DNA from: Pseudomonadota bacterium
Lineage (GTDB): Bacteria; Pseudomonadota; Alphaproteobacteria; Micropepsales; Micropepsaceae
DNA: 32,062 nt
Reading direction: 5' to 3'
Assembly (NCBI GenBank): GCA_018242105.1
Contig: JAFECP010000011.1
Span: 8,395 to 40,456 of the forward strand
Positions 1-7,444 of this stretch are shown here, in pieces. Numbering within the stretch: position 1 is the stretch's first letter; every line of letters starts with the position of its first letter. Position numbers and translations under genes: made by a program. A model generated the notes under the pieces. The model had not been told where the DNA came from and searched no databases. It saw only the letters and a list, made by a program, of their open reading frames with translations.

Positions 1-774
1 CGCGGCGTCGGCGATCTTCGCATCGACTTTCTTATGCCCGCCGACGCTGGCGAAATCGCGCACCCGCTTGAGAAGGCGGCCCGCAATACGCGGCGTACCG
101 CGCGCCCGGCTGGCGATTTCCTTCGCACCATCCTGAGTCAGATCGAACCCCAGCACACGCGCACCGCGCTGGACGATCGAAAGCAATTCCTCAGGCGAAT
201 AAAAATTGAGCCTCACAGGAATGCCGAAACGATCGCGTAGCGGCGTCGCCAGCAATCCTGCGCGCGTGGTAGCGCCGACCAGCGTAAACGGCGCCAATGT
301 GATCTTCACAGACCGCGCCGACGGGCCCTCGCCAATGACAAGATCCAACTCGTAATCCTCCATCGCAGGATAGAGGATTTCCTCCACCGCCGGGTTGAGC
401 CGATGTATCTCGTCGATAAACAGAACATCGCGCGGTTCGAGATTGGTCAGGATGGCGGCGAGATCGCCCGCCTTTGCCAATACCGGCCCGGAGGTTGAAC
501 GGAAATTCACGCCCAACTCACGCGCCACGATCTGCGCCAGCGTCGTCTTGCCCAGGCCGGGCGGCCCGGAGAACAACACATGATCCAGCGCTTCTTCGCG
601 CTCGCGCGCAGCCTGGATGAAGATGGAAAGATTTTCGCGCGCCTGTTTCTGGCCCACGAACTCTGACAGGCGTTTCGGCCGCAGCGAAGATTCCAGCGTG
701 TCGTCTTCGCTGCGCTCCGGCGCGACGATGCGATCTTCGTTCTTTGAACTCTGCTTTGGCACCGCACTCGCCAT
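1..774 (-). CDS. ruvB: Holliday junction branch migration helicase RuvB (C-terminus beyond window)
   Basis: RuvB is the hexameric AAA+ motor that, with RuvA, drives branch migration of Holliday junctions in recombination repair. Translation from the ATG at 774 gives 258 codons open to the window edge. Visible are the RuvB opening ([15 protein letters not shown], about residues 28-42), Walker [10 protein letters not shown] (70-78), Walker B with DEIH (about 122-125) and the sensor-like LVGATTRAG stretch. About the last 80-90 residues (winged-helix domain) are missing because the window ends. The start ATG directly abuts the ruvA stop codon (TAA at 775-777), so ruvB is the last gene of a tightly coupled ruvC-ruvA-ruvB operon. 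Identification is very secure. Confidence 0.97.
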   Translation of the reverse strand, partial: MASAVPKQSSKNEDRIVAPERSEDDTLESSLRPKRLSEFVGQKQARENLSIFIQAAREREEALDHVLFSGPPGLGKTTLAQIVARELGVNFRSTSGPVLAKAGDLAAILTNLEPRDVLFIDEIHRLNPAVEEILYPAMEDYELDLVIGEGPSARSVKITLAPFTLVGATTRAGLLATPLRDRFGIPVRLNFYSPEELLSIVQRGARVLGFDLTQDGAKEIASRARGTPRIAGRLLKRVRDFASVGGHKKVDAKIADAA

Positions 775-1377
775 TTATCGTCCCATCGCGCGCAGGGTTT
801 CGCGGATCAGCACATCGACCGGCGCCTCGCCCATGTCGCGGGCCGTCCGCGCCACGCTTTCCGCAGCCTGGCCCTGAGAGTAACCCAGCTTGACCAAAGC
901 TGCGACCGCATCGGCCTCCGGCCCGCGCAATGCCGCTACCGGCGCAAATTCATCGTGTTCATGCCCGCGCAGGATCAGGGCCGGCGCCTTGTCCTTGAGT
1001 TCCGTGACGATGCGCAAAGCCAGTTTCGGCCCCACGCCTTGCGCCTTGCCGATCATCGCCTTGTCGGATAGCGCCAGCGCACGTTGCAGATCTTTTGCGG
1101 ACAGCGCGCTCAACACGTTCAACGCAACCCGCGCGCCGACATTCTGGACGGTCTGGAGCAGCCGGAACCATTCGCGTTCTTCGCTGCCCGCGAAACCGTA
1201 AAGACGGATCGCATCTTCGCTGACTTTGGTTTCGATCATCAGCGAGGCGGGCGAACCGGCCGTCAGCCGCGACAACGTCGAGGACGGGCAATGCACCAGA
1301 TAACCGACGCCGTTCACATCGAGGATGCAATGATCGTCGTGGATCGAATCCACGATGCCGCTCAATTTTCCAATCAT
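775..1377 (-). CDS. ruvA: Holliday junction DNA-binding protein RuvA
   Basis: RuvA is the tetrameric four-way-junction binding protein that loads RuvB. The 200-residue product starts [12 protein letters not shown] and shows the family architecture: N-terminal OB fold (about 1-64), two helix-hairpin-helix elements ([18 protein letters not shown] and [18 protein letters not shown]), then a flexible linker and the C-terminal RuvB-contacting domain ending RETLRAMGR. Length is normal. A longer reading frame extends upstream to 1545, but homology begins at this ATG. The start codon overlaps the ruvC stop as ATGA (1374-1377), indicating translational coupling. Confidence 0.97.
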   Translation of the reverse strand: MIGKLSGIVDSIHDDHCILDVNGVGYLVHCPSSTLSRLTAGSPASLMIETKVSEDAIRLYGFAGSEEREWFRLLQTVQNVGARVALNVLSALSAKDLQRALALSDKAMIGKAQGVGPKLALRIVTELKDKAPALILRGHEHDEFAPVAALRGPEADAVAALVKLGYSQGQAAESVARTARDMGEAPVDVLIRETLRAMGR

Positions 1378-1883
1378 ACCAGCGCCGCCATGATTTTGGC
1401 GCGCGTGCCAGCGAGATGCGCGTGGGCGATGGCGGCAGCGAGGGCATCGGCGGCATCGGCAGCTTCGACGCGGGCGGTGGGCAGCAAGCGGCGCACCATC
1501 ATGCCGACCTGGTCCTTGCCGGCATGGCCAACGCCGACGACGCATTTCTTGATGTGGTTGGGCGCGTATTCCGCGACATCCAACCCGGCCTGCGCCGCGG
1601 CGAGCAACGCGATGGCGCGGGCATGCCCCAGCTTCAAGGCAGCGCTGGGATCCTTGGCGATGAAAGCCTGTTCAACGCTAATCGCGGCGGGGCGATGTTC
1701 TTCGATAACCGCGCAGAGCAATTCGTGCAGCGCCATCAGCCGTGCGGCCAGTTCCGCTTTCGCGTTGCTGGTGAGGACACCATGGGCGACATGGGTCAGC
1801 CGGGTGCCGGACATATCGATGACGCCCCAGCCCATCCGCGCGAGGCCAGGGTCCAAGCCGAGAATGCGAATCGTGGCGCCCAT
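1374..1883 (-). CDS. ruvC: Crossover junction endodeoxyribonuclease RuvC
   Basis: RuvC is the dimeric resolvase that nicks Holliday junctions. From the ATG at 1883 the protein has 169 residues. The RNase H-fold acidic residues are visible: Asp in [14 protein letters not shown], Glu in [11 protein letters not shown], and the Asp pair in [21 protein letters not shown] at 1889 gives two extra residues; the ATG is preferred because it matches the usual [13 protein letters not shown] opening and leaves room after the LexA-like box at 1893-1907. No strong Shine-Dalgarno is seen for either start. It is the first gene of the ruvCAB operon. Confidence 0.96.
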   Translation of the reverse strand: MGATIRILGLDPGLARMGWGVIDMSGTRLTHVAHGVLTSNAKAELAARLMALHELLCAVIEEHRPAAISVEQAFIAKDPSAALKLGHARAIALLAAAQAGLDVAEYAPNHIKKCVVGVGHAGKDQVGMMVRRLLPTARVEAADAADALAAAIAHAHLAGTRAKIMAALV

Positions 1884-1892
1884 CGGCAATTT

Positions 1893-1907
1893 GTACCGTG
1901 TTTGTTC
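1893..1907 (-). promoter_or_regulatory. Candidate LexA (SOS) box upstream of ruvC
   Basis: The plus strand reads GTAC-CGTGTTT-GTTC, a one-mismatch match to the direct-repeat LexA box GTTC-N7-GTTC known from alphaproteobacteria. It ends 10 bases upstream of the ruvC ATG, where a repressor would block ruvCAB expression. Resolvase genes are typical SOS targets. The position and family logic support it; binding is inferred. Confidence 0.5.
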
Positions 1908-1916
1908 AGAACTGTC

Positions 1917-3563
1917 TTATGCCACGCGGCCGGCGTGATCCAGCATGGCGTGGGCGATTTCGCGCTCGCCCATGACGACCTCGCTGGCCCCGAGCTTGAG
2001 CAGATGATCCACCTCGGCGTCGAAATGCGCGCGGGCCACGATCTCCAGTTCCGGATTGGCTTTGCGCGCCTGCTCCACGATCTGGCCCGCCTCGAAGGCT
2101 TCCGGAATGGCGACGAAGAGCAGCCGCGCCCCGGCGATGTTCGCCGCCTTGAGCACGTTGCTCATCGCGGCATTGCCTTCGATCACTTCGATGCCGTCGC
2201 GGCGGATGCCTTCGATCACATCGCGCGCATTCTCGATAACGGCAAACGCAACCTCCATGCGCTTCAGCCCTTCGCCGACGAGATGGCCGACGCGGCCATA
2301 ACCGACGACGATGGCGTGCCGGGTAAGTTGTGTCGGCGCGATTTCGGCAGGCTTCTCACGCGGCATTTCGGGCGTAGCAGGTTCGGGGCGGCTTTGGCGT
2401 TCGGCGGCGGCGACCAGGAGGGGATTGATGAGGATGGTGAGAATGGAGGCGCCGAGGATGAGATCGCGCACGCGATCGGGCAGCAAACCCTGCCCGATGC
2501 CGAGATCGGCGAGGATGAAGGAGAACTCGCCGATCTGCGCAAGGCCCGCGCCGATGAAAAGCGCCGTGGCGAGCGGATAGCCGAACCAGCGCGCGATGAG
2601 ATAGGCCGCGCCGCCGATGCCGAAGATGACCACGGCGATGGAGGCGGCCAAAGCGGCAGGTTCCTGCACAATCACCAGGGGATCGAAGATCATGCCGACG
2701 GAGACGAAGAACAGCACCGCGAAGGCATCGCGCAGCGGCAGCGTTTCTTCGGTGGCGCGTTGCGAAAGCGGCGAGCCGCTCATGATCATGCCGGCGAAGA
2801 ACGCGCCGAGCGCAATGGAGACGCCGAACAGTTCCGCCGCGCCGAAGGCGACACCCAACGCGACGGTCAACACCGCCAACCGAAACAATTCGCGCGATCC
2901 GGTATGCGCCGTGTAGTGCAGCACCCATGGGATCACGCGGCGGCCTACGATCATCATGAAGGCCACGAAGCCGCCGAGTTTGAGGGCCGTGAAGCCCAGG
3001 GCGCGCAGAAGCGAGGAGGCTTCGATATGACCGCCTTTCAGCGCGGTCGCGACCGGAGGCAGGAGAACCAGCGCCAGGACGGTGATGAAGTCCTGCATCA
3101 CCAGCCAGCCGACGGCGATGTGGCCCTGGCCGGAATCCATCAGGTGGCGTTCCTGCAGGGTGCGGGTCATCACCACGGTGGAGGCGATGGCGAGGGACAG
3201 GCCGAAGACAAGGCCGGTGCCGAGATTCCAGCCGATCAGCCAGGCCACCGCTTCGCCCAGCGCGGTGGCGGCCGCCACCTGCAACAGCGCGCCGGGAACG
3301 GCGATGCGGCGCACGGAAATCAGATCGCGCGGGGAGAAATGAAGCCCCACGCCGAACATCAGCAGGATCACGCCGATCTCGGCGAGCTGGAGGGTGAGGC
3401 CCTTGTTGGCGACGAAGCCGGGGGTGAAAGGACCGACGGCCACGCCCGCCAGCAGATATCCCACCAGCGGCGAGAGCTTCAGGCGGTTGGCCATTGTGCC
3501 GAAGAGGAAAGCGAGGCCCAGGCCGATCACCAGAACGGCGATCAGGGGCGAATGATCGGTCAT
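1917..3563 (-). CDS. ybaL: YbaL-type monovalent cation/proton antiporter (CPA2, Kef family) with RCK-N domain
   Basis: This is an inner-membrane CPA2 antiporter, predicted to exchange K+ or Na+ for H+. Residues from about 7 to 390 hold a dozen hydrophobic segments with the Kef/YbaL signatures SPLVGYLLAGVAVGPFTPGF, LLMFGVGLHFSPRDL and ALGAFFAGMIMS. A charged, Pro-rich linker follows. The cytosolic C-terminus is a Rossmann-type RCK-N domain with the nucleotide-binding glycine motif VVGYGRVGHLVGEGL. The chosen ATG gives 548 residues starting MTDHSPLIAVL, which aligns with the E. coli YbaL start. In-frame ATG at 3581 and TTG at 3629 are alternatives. It lies between yebC (91 bases upstream) and ruvC on the same strand, and appears to be an insertion into the otherwise familiar yebC-ruvCAB order. 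Confidence 0.9.
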   Translation of the reverse strand: MTDHSPLIAVLVIGLGLAFLFGTMANRLKLSPLVGYLLAGVAVGPFTPGFVANKGLTLQLAEIGVILLMFGVGLHFSPRDLISVRRIAVPGALLQVAAATALGEAVAWLIGWNLGTGLVFGLSLAIASTVVMTRTLQERHLMDSGQGHIAVGWLVMQDFITVLALVLLPPVATALKGGHIEASSLLRALGFTALKLGGFVAFMMIVGRRVIPWVLHYTAHTGSRELFRLAVLTVALGVAFGAAELFGVSIALGAFFAGMIMSGSPLSQRATEETLPLRDAFAVLFFVSVGMIFDPLVIVQEPAALAASIAVVIFGIGGAAYLIARWFGYPLATALFIGAGLAQIGEFSFILADLGIGQGLLPDRVRDLILGASILTILINPLLVAAAERQSRPEPATPEMPREKPAEIAPTQLTRHAIVVGYGRVGHLVGEGLKRMEVAFAVIENARDVIEGIRRDGIEVIEGNAAMSNVLKAANIAGARLLFVAIPEAFEAGQIVEQARKANPELEIVARAHFDAEVDHLLKLGASEVVMGEREIAHAMLDHAGRVA

Positions 3564-3654
3564 GCCCGGCGCATCGGTCATCGCGCCGTCATCATGCACC
3601 AACCGCCGGGTTTCGTCTTCCTGCGCCAAGGCTTCGGAAGACAGGCCATTCCGT

Positions 3655-4401
3655 TTAGCCGCCCAGCTTCGCCATCAAGGCATCGGACAATTCGTAATTG
3701 CCATAGACGGTCTGCACGTCGTCATGCTCGTCGAGCACTTCGAGCAGCTTCATCAGCGTCTCGCCATTGTCGTCGCTGACGGGCGACATGGTCTTGGGGC
3801 GCCACTCGATCCTGGCGCCGGAAGGCTCGCCCAGCTTCTTCTCCAGCGCATCGCGAACGCTGCCGAAATCCTCCATCGAGCTGAGGAATTCGTGACCCTC
3901 TTCGCCGGAGACGACTTCGTTCGCACCCACTTCGATGCCGGTTTCCAGCATCGCATCTTCGGAGCCCTTGTCTTTCGGATAGGTGATGACGCCGACACGG
4001 TCGAACATGAAGGTGACGGAGTTGGGCTCGCCCAGCGCGCCGCCGAATTTCGAGAAGGTCGAGCGGATGTCGCTGCCGGTGCGGTTGCGGTTGTCGGTCT
4101 GGGTTTCCACGATCAGCGCGGCGCCGCCGGGGCCGTAGCCTTCGTAGCGCACTTCCTCGATGTTCTCGGCGCCCGCGCCCGTCGCCTTGTCGATGGCGCG
4201 CTGGATATTGTCCTTGGGCATGGATTGCTGCTTGGCGGCGATGATGGCCGCGCGCAGGCGGGGGTTGTGGTTGGGATCGGGCATGCCCTGCTTGGCGGAC
4301 ACCATGATTTCGCGGGCGAGCTTGGAGAAGAGCTTGGACTTCTCCTTATCCTGCCGCCCCTTGCGGTGCATGATGTTCTTGAACTGACTGTGGCCTGCCA
4401 T
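3655..4401 (-). CDS. yebC: YebC/PmpR family protein
   Basis: YebC-family proteins are cytosolic and abundant. They have been described as DNA-binding regulators and, more recently, as factors that assist ribosomes on difficult sequences. The 248-residue product begins [21 protein letters not shown], the family hallmark, and carries the conserved [21 protein letters not shown] stretch in three pieces around residues 86-106. Length is typical. It is the first gene of the minus-strand run toward ruvB. Its leader contains a 27-bp direct repeat (4409-4469) whose inner copy supplies a purine-rich GGGAGAG ribosome-binding candidate. Confidence 0.96.
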   Translation of the reverse strand: MAGHSQFKNIMHRKGRQDKEKSKLFSKLAREIMVSAKQGMPDPNHNPRLRAAIIAAKQQSMPKDNIQRAIDKATGAGAENIEEVRYEGYGPGGAALIVETQTDNRNRTGSDIRSTFSKFGGALGEPNSVTFMFDRVGVITYPKDKGSEDAMLETGIEVGANEVVSGEEGHEFLSSMEDFGSVRDALEKKLGEPSGARIEWRPKTMSPVSDDNGETLMKLLEVLDEHDDVQTVYGNYELSDALMAKLGG

Positions 4402-4408
4402 GTTTTTT

Positions 4409-4469
4409 GCCGCTCTCCCTCTCGGGAACGCTCCTAATTTTGGCCGCTCTCCCTCTCGGGAACGCTCCT
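4409..4469 (-). repeat. 27-bp tandem direct repeat in the yebC leader
   Basis: Two identical 27-base copies occupy 4409-4435 and 4443-4469, separated by 7 bases. Each contains CCCTCTCGGG and, read on the minus strand, a GGGAGAG purine run that could bind the ribosome. The inner copy ends 8 bases before the yebC start codon. The repeat looks like a local duplication of the translation-initiation region. Confidence 0.8.
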
Positions 4470-4553
4470 GCTGCTCTTATGTTGTTCGCCGATTTTCCGC
4501 GGATGCGGCCGCGGGAACGGCGGCTGAAATACCCGTTCGCCCTCCTTTGTATC

Positions 4554-4583
4554 AAGGTCTCTAAAGGTCTCTAAAGGTCTCTA
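4554..4583. repeat. Three tandem copies of a 10-bp unit (AAGGTCTCTA)
   Basis: AAGGTCTCTA is repeated three times without mismatch, followed by a partial AAAG. A 10-bp period places the copies on the same helix face. It lies just past the T-tract of the candidate minus-strand RNA and upstream of yebC. Function unknown. Confidence 0.75.
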
Positions 4584-4850
4584 AAAGAAAGGCCCGCGCG
4601 GCGTCCCGGCGAGCCCAACGGTGTCCAGCTACGCAGCAGGCTCCAGGAGAGCGGCTTTCCACCGCGCAACCAATGAGCACCTTCGCTCCAACCTCCCCGG
4701 TTTTCATGCGGAGGCTCCATCTTCGGCCGGCCTCTGAGATGTCCGGCTTTCGATGGTCTCCACGCGGGGTCCGCACAAGGCTCGGCCCCTTACCTGTCTG
4801 TCCTTGCGGCGTCGCTACTGTTTCAAGGCTTTTCTCCCACGCATCACCCG
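4583..4850 (-). ncRNA. Candidate unassigned small RNA between yebC and the toxin-antitoxin genes
   Basis: No convincing protein gene lies in 4402-4980. On the minus strand there is a promoter-like pair, TTGCAT (4880-4885) and TATATG (4857-4862), with 17-base spacing. About 240 bases further on is a terminator-like element: a 7-bp stem (4609-4615 with 4591-4597, one G-U), an 11-base loop and TTTCTTTT (4590-4583). Between them are several short hairpins, for example GCCGG/CCGGC and GCTC/GAGC. A long open frame on this strand (to 5163) crosses the TA operators and has no recognisable domain, so it is not called. I do not match this to 6S, tmRNA, RNase P or SRP RNA. Promoter matches are weak (3/6 and 4/6). 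Confidence 0.33.
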
Positions 4851-4931
4851 ATGGAACATATAAAGAACAGATAGGACTGATGCAAGGGGTATGAGGAATA
4901 TTTTTTAATTCGCCCGGAAGGGTGCGGACTT

Positions 4932-4969
4932 GGTTACATGTAACCGCCATGCTAGGGTTACATGTAACC
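4932..4969 (+). promoter_or_regulatory. Twin 14-bp palindromic operators of the toxin-antitoxin operon
   Basis: The perfect palindrome GGTTACATGTAACC occurs twice, at 4932-4945 and 4956-4969, with centres 24 bp apart. The second copy ends 11 bases before the antitoxin ATG and abuts its AGGAG ribosome-binding site (4970-4974). Paired palindromes directly upstream of a TA operon are the expected binding sites of the antitoxin or antitoxin-toxin complex for autoregulation. A weak promoter (TTGGTT at 4930, TAGGGT at 4953, 17-bp spacer) would overlap both copies. Confidence 0.75.
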
Positions 4970-4980
4970 AGGAGATCGCC

Positions 4981-5205
4981 ATGGCCGCCCGCTCGACATC
5001 GGCTTCCGCCAAGAAGGTCCGCGCCCACCGCGCCAAACTGCGCGCGCAAGGCCTGCGCCCCATCCAGATCTGGGTGCCGGACGTGAACGACCCGAAGTTC
5101 ATTGCCGAAGCGCATCGGCAGTCGCGACTCGTGGCGCAAAGCCCGCATGAAAAAGAAGAGCAAGACTTCATAGATTCCATTTCGGATTTATCCGGCTGGT
5201 CGTGA
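4981..5205 (+). CDS. Type II antitoxin, MazE-like (DUF3018 family)
   Basis: This is a 74-residue small basic-then-acidic protein. The middle (RVR/AHRAKLRAQGLRPIQIWVPDV, about residues 13-36) is the hallmark of the MazE-family/DUF3018 antitoxins: a DNA-binding N-terminal half followed by a toxin-neutralising tail rich in Glu/Asp (HEKEEQDFIDSISDLS). The ATG at 4981 has an AGGAG six bases upstream. An in-frame start upstream at 4930 would run through the operators and is rejected. Its last bases overlap the toxin start as GTGA. It probably represses its own operon through the two palindromes just upstream. Confidence 0.85.
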   Translation: MAARSTSASAKKVRAHRAKLRAQGLRPIQIWVPDVNDPKFIAEAHRQSRLVAQSPHEKEEQDFIDSISDLSGWS

Positions 5206-5543
5206 AACGCGGCGAAATATGGACGGTTTCCGATAGCGGCGGCTATGCGGGAAAGCCCAGACCTGCGGTGATCGTGCAGGATAACGCGTTCCCGGAAACA
5301 GCGTCCGTCACAATCTGCCCAATCACAAGCGACTTGGTGGAAATACCGATATTCCGCTTGCCGCTCACGCCGAGCGAAGCAAATGGATTGCGGATACTCT
5401 CGCATCTCATGGTCGATAAGATTACGACCACGCAGAAATCCAAGCTTGGCCACCGCGTCGGAGAGTTGAGCAATGAGGATATCGCTCTACTCAATCGCAC
5501 CATGATGATCTTTCTCGGGCTGGCATCCACCAGAAGTTCATAA
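5202..5543 (+). CDS. Type II toxin, MazF/PemK-like endoribonuclease
   Basis: MazF/PemK toxins are sequence-specific mRNA endonucleases that arrest translation when the antitoxin is degraded. The 113-residue protein shows the family start MKRGEIWTV, then GKPRPAVIVQ, a central VTICPITSD and HLMVDKITT, which together outline the CcdB/PemK SH3-like barrel. The GTG start at 5202 overlaps the antitoxin stop codon by four bases (GTGA), so translation is coupled. The next gene, a restriction-methylation enzyme, begins 32 bases downstream with no terminator seen, so the three may form one transcript. Confidence 0.88.
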   Translation: MKRGEIWTVSDSGGYAGKPRPAVIVQDNAFPETASVTICPITSDLVEIPIFRLPLTPSEANGLRILSHLMVDKITTTQKSKLGHRVGELSNEDIALLNRTMMIFLGLASTRSS

Positions 5544-5575
5544 CAAACTGACGGCAAGCGAAGCGGGGAAGCACA

Positions 5576-7444
5576 TTGCTCAGCACCAACGAGGTCCGCG
5601 CGCGGGCGGCGGAATTTGCGCGCGAATGGAAGGACGCGCATTACGAATCCGGCGAGAAGCAGAGTTTCTACGACGACTTCTTCAAAGTCTTCGGCATGAA
5701 GCGCCGCCAGGTGGCGACGTTCGAGGAGCCGGTGAAGAAACTCTCCGGCAAGCATGGCTTCATCGACCTGTTGTGGAAGGGCAACCTTCTGGTCGAGCAC
5801 AAGAGCGCAGGCAGGGATCTGGCACGCGCAAAAGAACAGGCGCTCGACTACTTCCCCAATCTCAAGCCGGAAGAATTGCCGCGCTACGTCCTAGTGAGCG
5901 ATTTCCAGAATTTTGAGCTTTACGATCTGGACGAGCGCAAGGAATTGAAATTCAAGCTCGCCGATCTGCCCCGCCACGTCGAAGCGTTCAACTTCATCCT
6001 CGGCAGGAAGACGGTCGTCTTCAGTGATCAGGACCCGGTCAACATCAAGGCATCGGAGCTTGTCGGCGCGCTGCACGATGCGCTGGAAAAATCGAACTAC
6101 AAGGGCCACGATCTTGAGCGGTTTCTTGTCCGCATCGTCTTCTGCCTGTTCGCGGACGACACCGGCATTTTCCAGCCCAGCGACATTCTGCTGAACTTCC
6201 TGGAAAATCGTACAAGGGAAGACGGTTCCGACACCGGCGCGCTTCTCAACCAGCTTTTCGAAGTGCTGAACACCGACAGGCCGGATCGCCAGAGCAATCT
6301 GGACGAAGAGCTGGACCAATTCGACTATGTAAACGGCGGGTTGTTCGAAGAGCGGCTGCTCGCCCCGGCGTTCGACAGCAAGATGCGGCAGCAGCTTCTG
6401 GAAGCCTGCCGCTTCAAATGGGATGCGATTTCACCGGCCATCTTCGGTGCGCTGTTCCAGTCCGTGATGGAGCCAACGGAACGGCGGCGCAAAGGCGCGC
6501 ACTACACGACCGAACTGAACATCCTGAAGCTGATCCGCCCGCTTTTCCTGGATTCGCTGCGCGCGGAGTTCGATGACATCCGGCAACGCAAAGGTGCTGA
6601 CCGGCGCAACAAGCTCAATGCGTTCCACGACAAACTTGGACGGCTGACATTCTTCGATCCTGCCTGCGGCTGCGGCAACTTCCTCATCATCACTTATCGC
6701 GAGCTGCGGCGACTCGAAATCGAGGTGCTGAAAGAGATTTATCCGCCCAATAAACAGGAACTTCGCCAGCAGGAACTGGATGTGACGGCGCTTTCCAAGA
6801 TCGACGTGAATCAGTTTTACGGAATCGAGATCGAGGAATTTTCCGCTCTGATCGCGGAGACGGCGATGTGGATGATGGACCACATCATGAACAACGAATT
6901 GTCGCTTGCCTTCGGCAAGAACTATGCGCGCATTCCGCTAAAGAAATCCGCGACCATCGTGCATGGCGATGCGCTGGAGATCGACTGGGCGACGGTATTG
7001 CCGCCGGAGCAATGCTCTTATGTGTTCGGCAATCCGCCGTTCAGCGGCGCGAAAACGCAGGATGACAAGCAGCGCGCACAAGTGCGCGCCATCGCCAATC
7101 TCGGCGGCAGCGGCGGCACGCTGGATTATGTCGCGGCGTGGTTTTTGAAAGCCGGTGCCTATGTAAACGGACAGGCTTTGAGCCGTGAAATCGGTCGGTC
7201 GGTCGGTCGGTCGGTCGGTGCAAGGTTCAGGCCAATCCTGCGCTGCATCCATCGCGTTCGTCGCGACAAATTCCATCACGCAGGGCGAACAGGTCGCGCA
7301 GCTTTGGCCACTTCTCTTTTCGCACTACGGACTGGAGATCAGCTTCGCGCACCGCACCTTCGCATGGGGATCGGACGCGAAAGGCAAAGCGCATGTGCAT
7401 GTCGTCATCATCGGCCTGACCAAGCGCGCCTTCGAGCCGCTTGA
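5576..7444 (+). CDS. MmeI-like restriction-methylation enzyme, N-terminal part (frame broken at TCGG tract; OFF state)
   Basis: This is the first part of a single-chain type IIG/IIL enzyme that both cuts and methylates DNA. The start is TTG at 5576 with a GGGGAA run about five bases upstream. Residues 1-150 form the nuclease domain: Asp64, then Glu74-His-Lys76, the D-X9-EXK arrangement of MmeI. A helical connector follows. The N6-adenine methyltransferase core has motif I DPACGCGNF (361-369) and motif IV NPPF (486-489). At residues 539-549 the reading frame enters seven TCGG units. After them this frame departs from homology, adds about 70 unrelated residues and stops at 7444 (622 codons). 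The missing methyltransferase end, target-recognition domain and C-terminus continue in another frame from 7185. Removing one unit (7 to 6), or adding two, joins both parts into a 952-residue protein (six units), a normal family length. Confidence 0.92.
   Translation: MLSTNEVRARAAEFAREWKDAHYESGEKQSFYDDFFKVFGMKRRQVATFEEPVKKLSGKHGFIDLLWKGNLLVEHKSAGRDLARAKEQALDYFPNLKPEELPRYVLVSDFQNFELYDLDERKELKFKLADLPRHVEAFNFILGRKTVVFSDQDPVNIKASELVGALHDALEKSNYKGHDLERFLVRIVFCLFADDTGIFQPSDILLNFLENRTREDGSDTGALLNQLFEVLNTDRPDRQSNLDEELDQFDYVNGGLFEERLLAPAFDSKMRQQLLEACRFKWDAISPAIFGALFQSVMEPTERRRKGAHYTTELNILKLIRPLFLDSLRAEFDDIRQRKGADRRNKLNAFHDKLGRLTFFDPACGCGNFLIITYRELRRLEIEVLKEIYPPNKQELRQQELDVTALSKIDVNQFYGIEIEEFSALIAETAMWMMDHIMNNELSLAFGKNYARIPLKKSATIVHGDALEIDWATVLPPEQCSYVFGNPPFSGAKTQDDKQRAQVRAIANLGGSGGTLDYVAAWFLKAGAYVNGQALSREIGRSVGRSVGARFRPILRCIHRVRRDKFHHAGRTGRAALATSLFALRTGDQLRAPHLRMGIGRERQSACACRHHRPDQARLRAA

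Noticed and set aside
1416-3779. 787-codon open frame on the plus strand
   Set aside because: It is antisense to ruvC, ybaL and part of yebC, and its product is a His/Asp/Gln-rich composition artefact of high G+C third positions with no domain.
4497-4514. CCGCGG-N6-CCGCGG palindromic hairpin in the yebC leader
   Set aside because: Short GC-only palindromes are expected by chance in DNA this rich in G+C, and no T-tract or known operator accompanies it.
4561-5163. 200-codon minus-strand frame in the yebC-antitoxin gap
   Set aside because: It runs through the antitoxin gene and both operators, has no recognisable domain, and the region is better explained by an RNA candidate and repeats. A real small protein in its 3' half cannot be excluded.
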